Source: Sodalis sp. dw_96
Lineage (GTDB): Bacteria; Pseudomonadota; Gammaproteobacteria; Enterobacterales; Enterobacteriaceae
Assembly: GCF_018449575.1 (NCBI RefSeq)
Contig: NZ_JAAVUT010000006.1
Location: forward strand, 124,001-188,000
Reading direction: 5' to 3'
DNA: 64,000 bases
This document shows positions 63,717 to 64,000 of this stretch, piece after piece (position 1 is the first letter of the stretch; the number at the start of each line of letters is the position of its first letter). The notes beneath the pieces are model-generated. The model was not told the origin of the DNA and did not search any database. It saw nothing but the letters and a program-made list of their open reading frames with translations. The translations under genes and the position numbers were made by a program.

Positions 63717-64000
63717 ATGACTAATCCGTTACTTGCTTCTTTTATCCTTCCGCCTTTTTCCGCCATCAAGCCCGAGCATATCGTCCCGGCGGTAAAATCC
63801 GCCCTTGAGGACTGCCGCCGTAGCGTGGAACAAGTCGTCGCGTTGTCGGGCCCCTATAGCTGGGATAACCTGTGCCAGCCGCTGGCCGAGACGGACGATC
63901 GCCTGGGCCGCATCTGGTCGCCGGTGGGCCATCTCAATGCGGTTCAAAACAGTCCTGAACTGCGGGAAGCCTATGAACAAAGCCTGCCGCTGCTGTCAGA
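63717..64000 (+). CDS. prlC: Oligopeptidase A, N-terminal part (cut by window edge)
   Basis: The frame from ATG 63717 gives the N-terminal 94 residues of oligopeptidase A (M3 metallopeptidase, about 680 residues): MTNPLLASFILPPFSAIKPE, then HIVPAVKSALEDCR and the PYSWDNLCQPLAETDDRLGR segment. The enzyme degrades small peptides, including cleaved signal peptides, in the cytoplasm. The catalytic HExxH lies outside the window. In E. coli prlC is next to rlmJ; here it marks the far side of the insertion. Confidence 0.95.
   Translation, partial: MTNPLLASFILPPFSAIKPEHIVPAVKSALEDCRRSVEQVVALSGPYSWDNLCQPLAETDDRLGRIWSPVGHLNAVQNSPELREAYEQSLPLLS

Noticed and set aside
1-64000. CRISPR arrays, tRNA or rRNA genes, insertion sequences
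   Set aside because: No regularly spaced repeats with unique spacers, no tRNA-like cloverleaf and no transposase were recognised; the tandem repeats found are contiguous without spacers.

Overview
The window is a chromosomal segment of a gammaproteobacterium of the order Enterobacterales. The gene set and order (bcs genes, yhjK-type phosphodiesterase, yhjJ, kdgK, yhjG, cdh, yhjE, yhjD, gor, rlmJ, prlC) are those of enteric bacteria. The high GC content, a KdgR-type operator at kdgK and dispersed palindromic elements beginning TATACCCTAAAT suggest a Sodalis/Pectobacteriaceae-like organism. That placement is an inference from remembered family features; no search was run.

Layout. 0-11 kb: a leftward cellulose synthesis operon (BcsR/BcsO-like, bcsQ, bcsA, bcsB, bcsC cut by the window edge), divergent from a membrane c-di-GMP phosphodiesterase. 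No bcsZ lies between bcsB and bcsC. 11-22 kb: conserved enteric genes yhjJ, an NCS1 permease, kdgK, yhjG (with an octapeptide tandem repeat), cdh, yhjE and yhjD. 22-31 kb: arcD-arcA without arcB or arcC nearby, an ABC exporter, a GNAT-type protein and a Na+/H+ antiporter. 31-37 kb: a leftward cluster of five intact small proteins made mostly of bacterial Ig-like modules, without recognisable signal peptides, plus two decayed relatives. 37.6-40 kb: gor and rlmJ.

40-63.7 kb: in E. coli rlmJ and prlC are neighbours; here about 23.7 kb separates them. This stretch carries an Xre-RES toxin-antitoxin pair, a universal stress protein, a large gene set that looks like uptake and flavin-dependent oxidation of an organosulfur (or similar) compound, a candidate bacteriocin with a small membrane partner, a YddG-like exporter and a DoxX protein. 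The window ends in the start of prlC.

How the parts work together. The bcs proteins form the c-di-GMP-activated cellulose secretion machine and the adjacent EAL protein would lower c-di-GMP. In the 42-60.5 kb set, two substrate-binding proteins and a Dpp/Opp-type transporter (two permeases and a fused double ATPase) would import a substrate. An SsuE-like reductase would supply FMNH2 to three luciferase-like monooxygenases and two DszC/SfnB-like oxidases. An SDR, a class II aldolase and a four-domain rhodanese would process the products. The substrate cannot be read from sequence.

Most worth a second look: the leaderless Ig-like operon with a conserved C-terminal domain, the bacteriocin-like pair, the monooxygenase/transport cluster with an SDR lacking its YxxxK residues, and an 84-bp perfectly identical inverted segment shared by the two divergent binding-protein genes.
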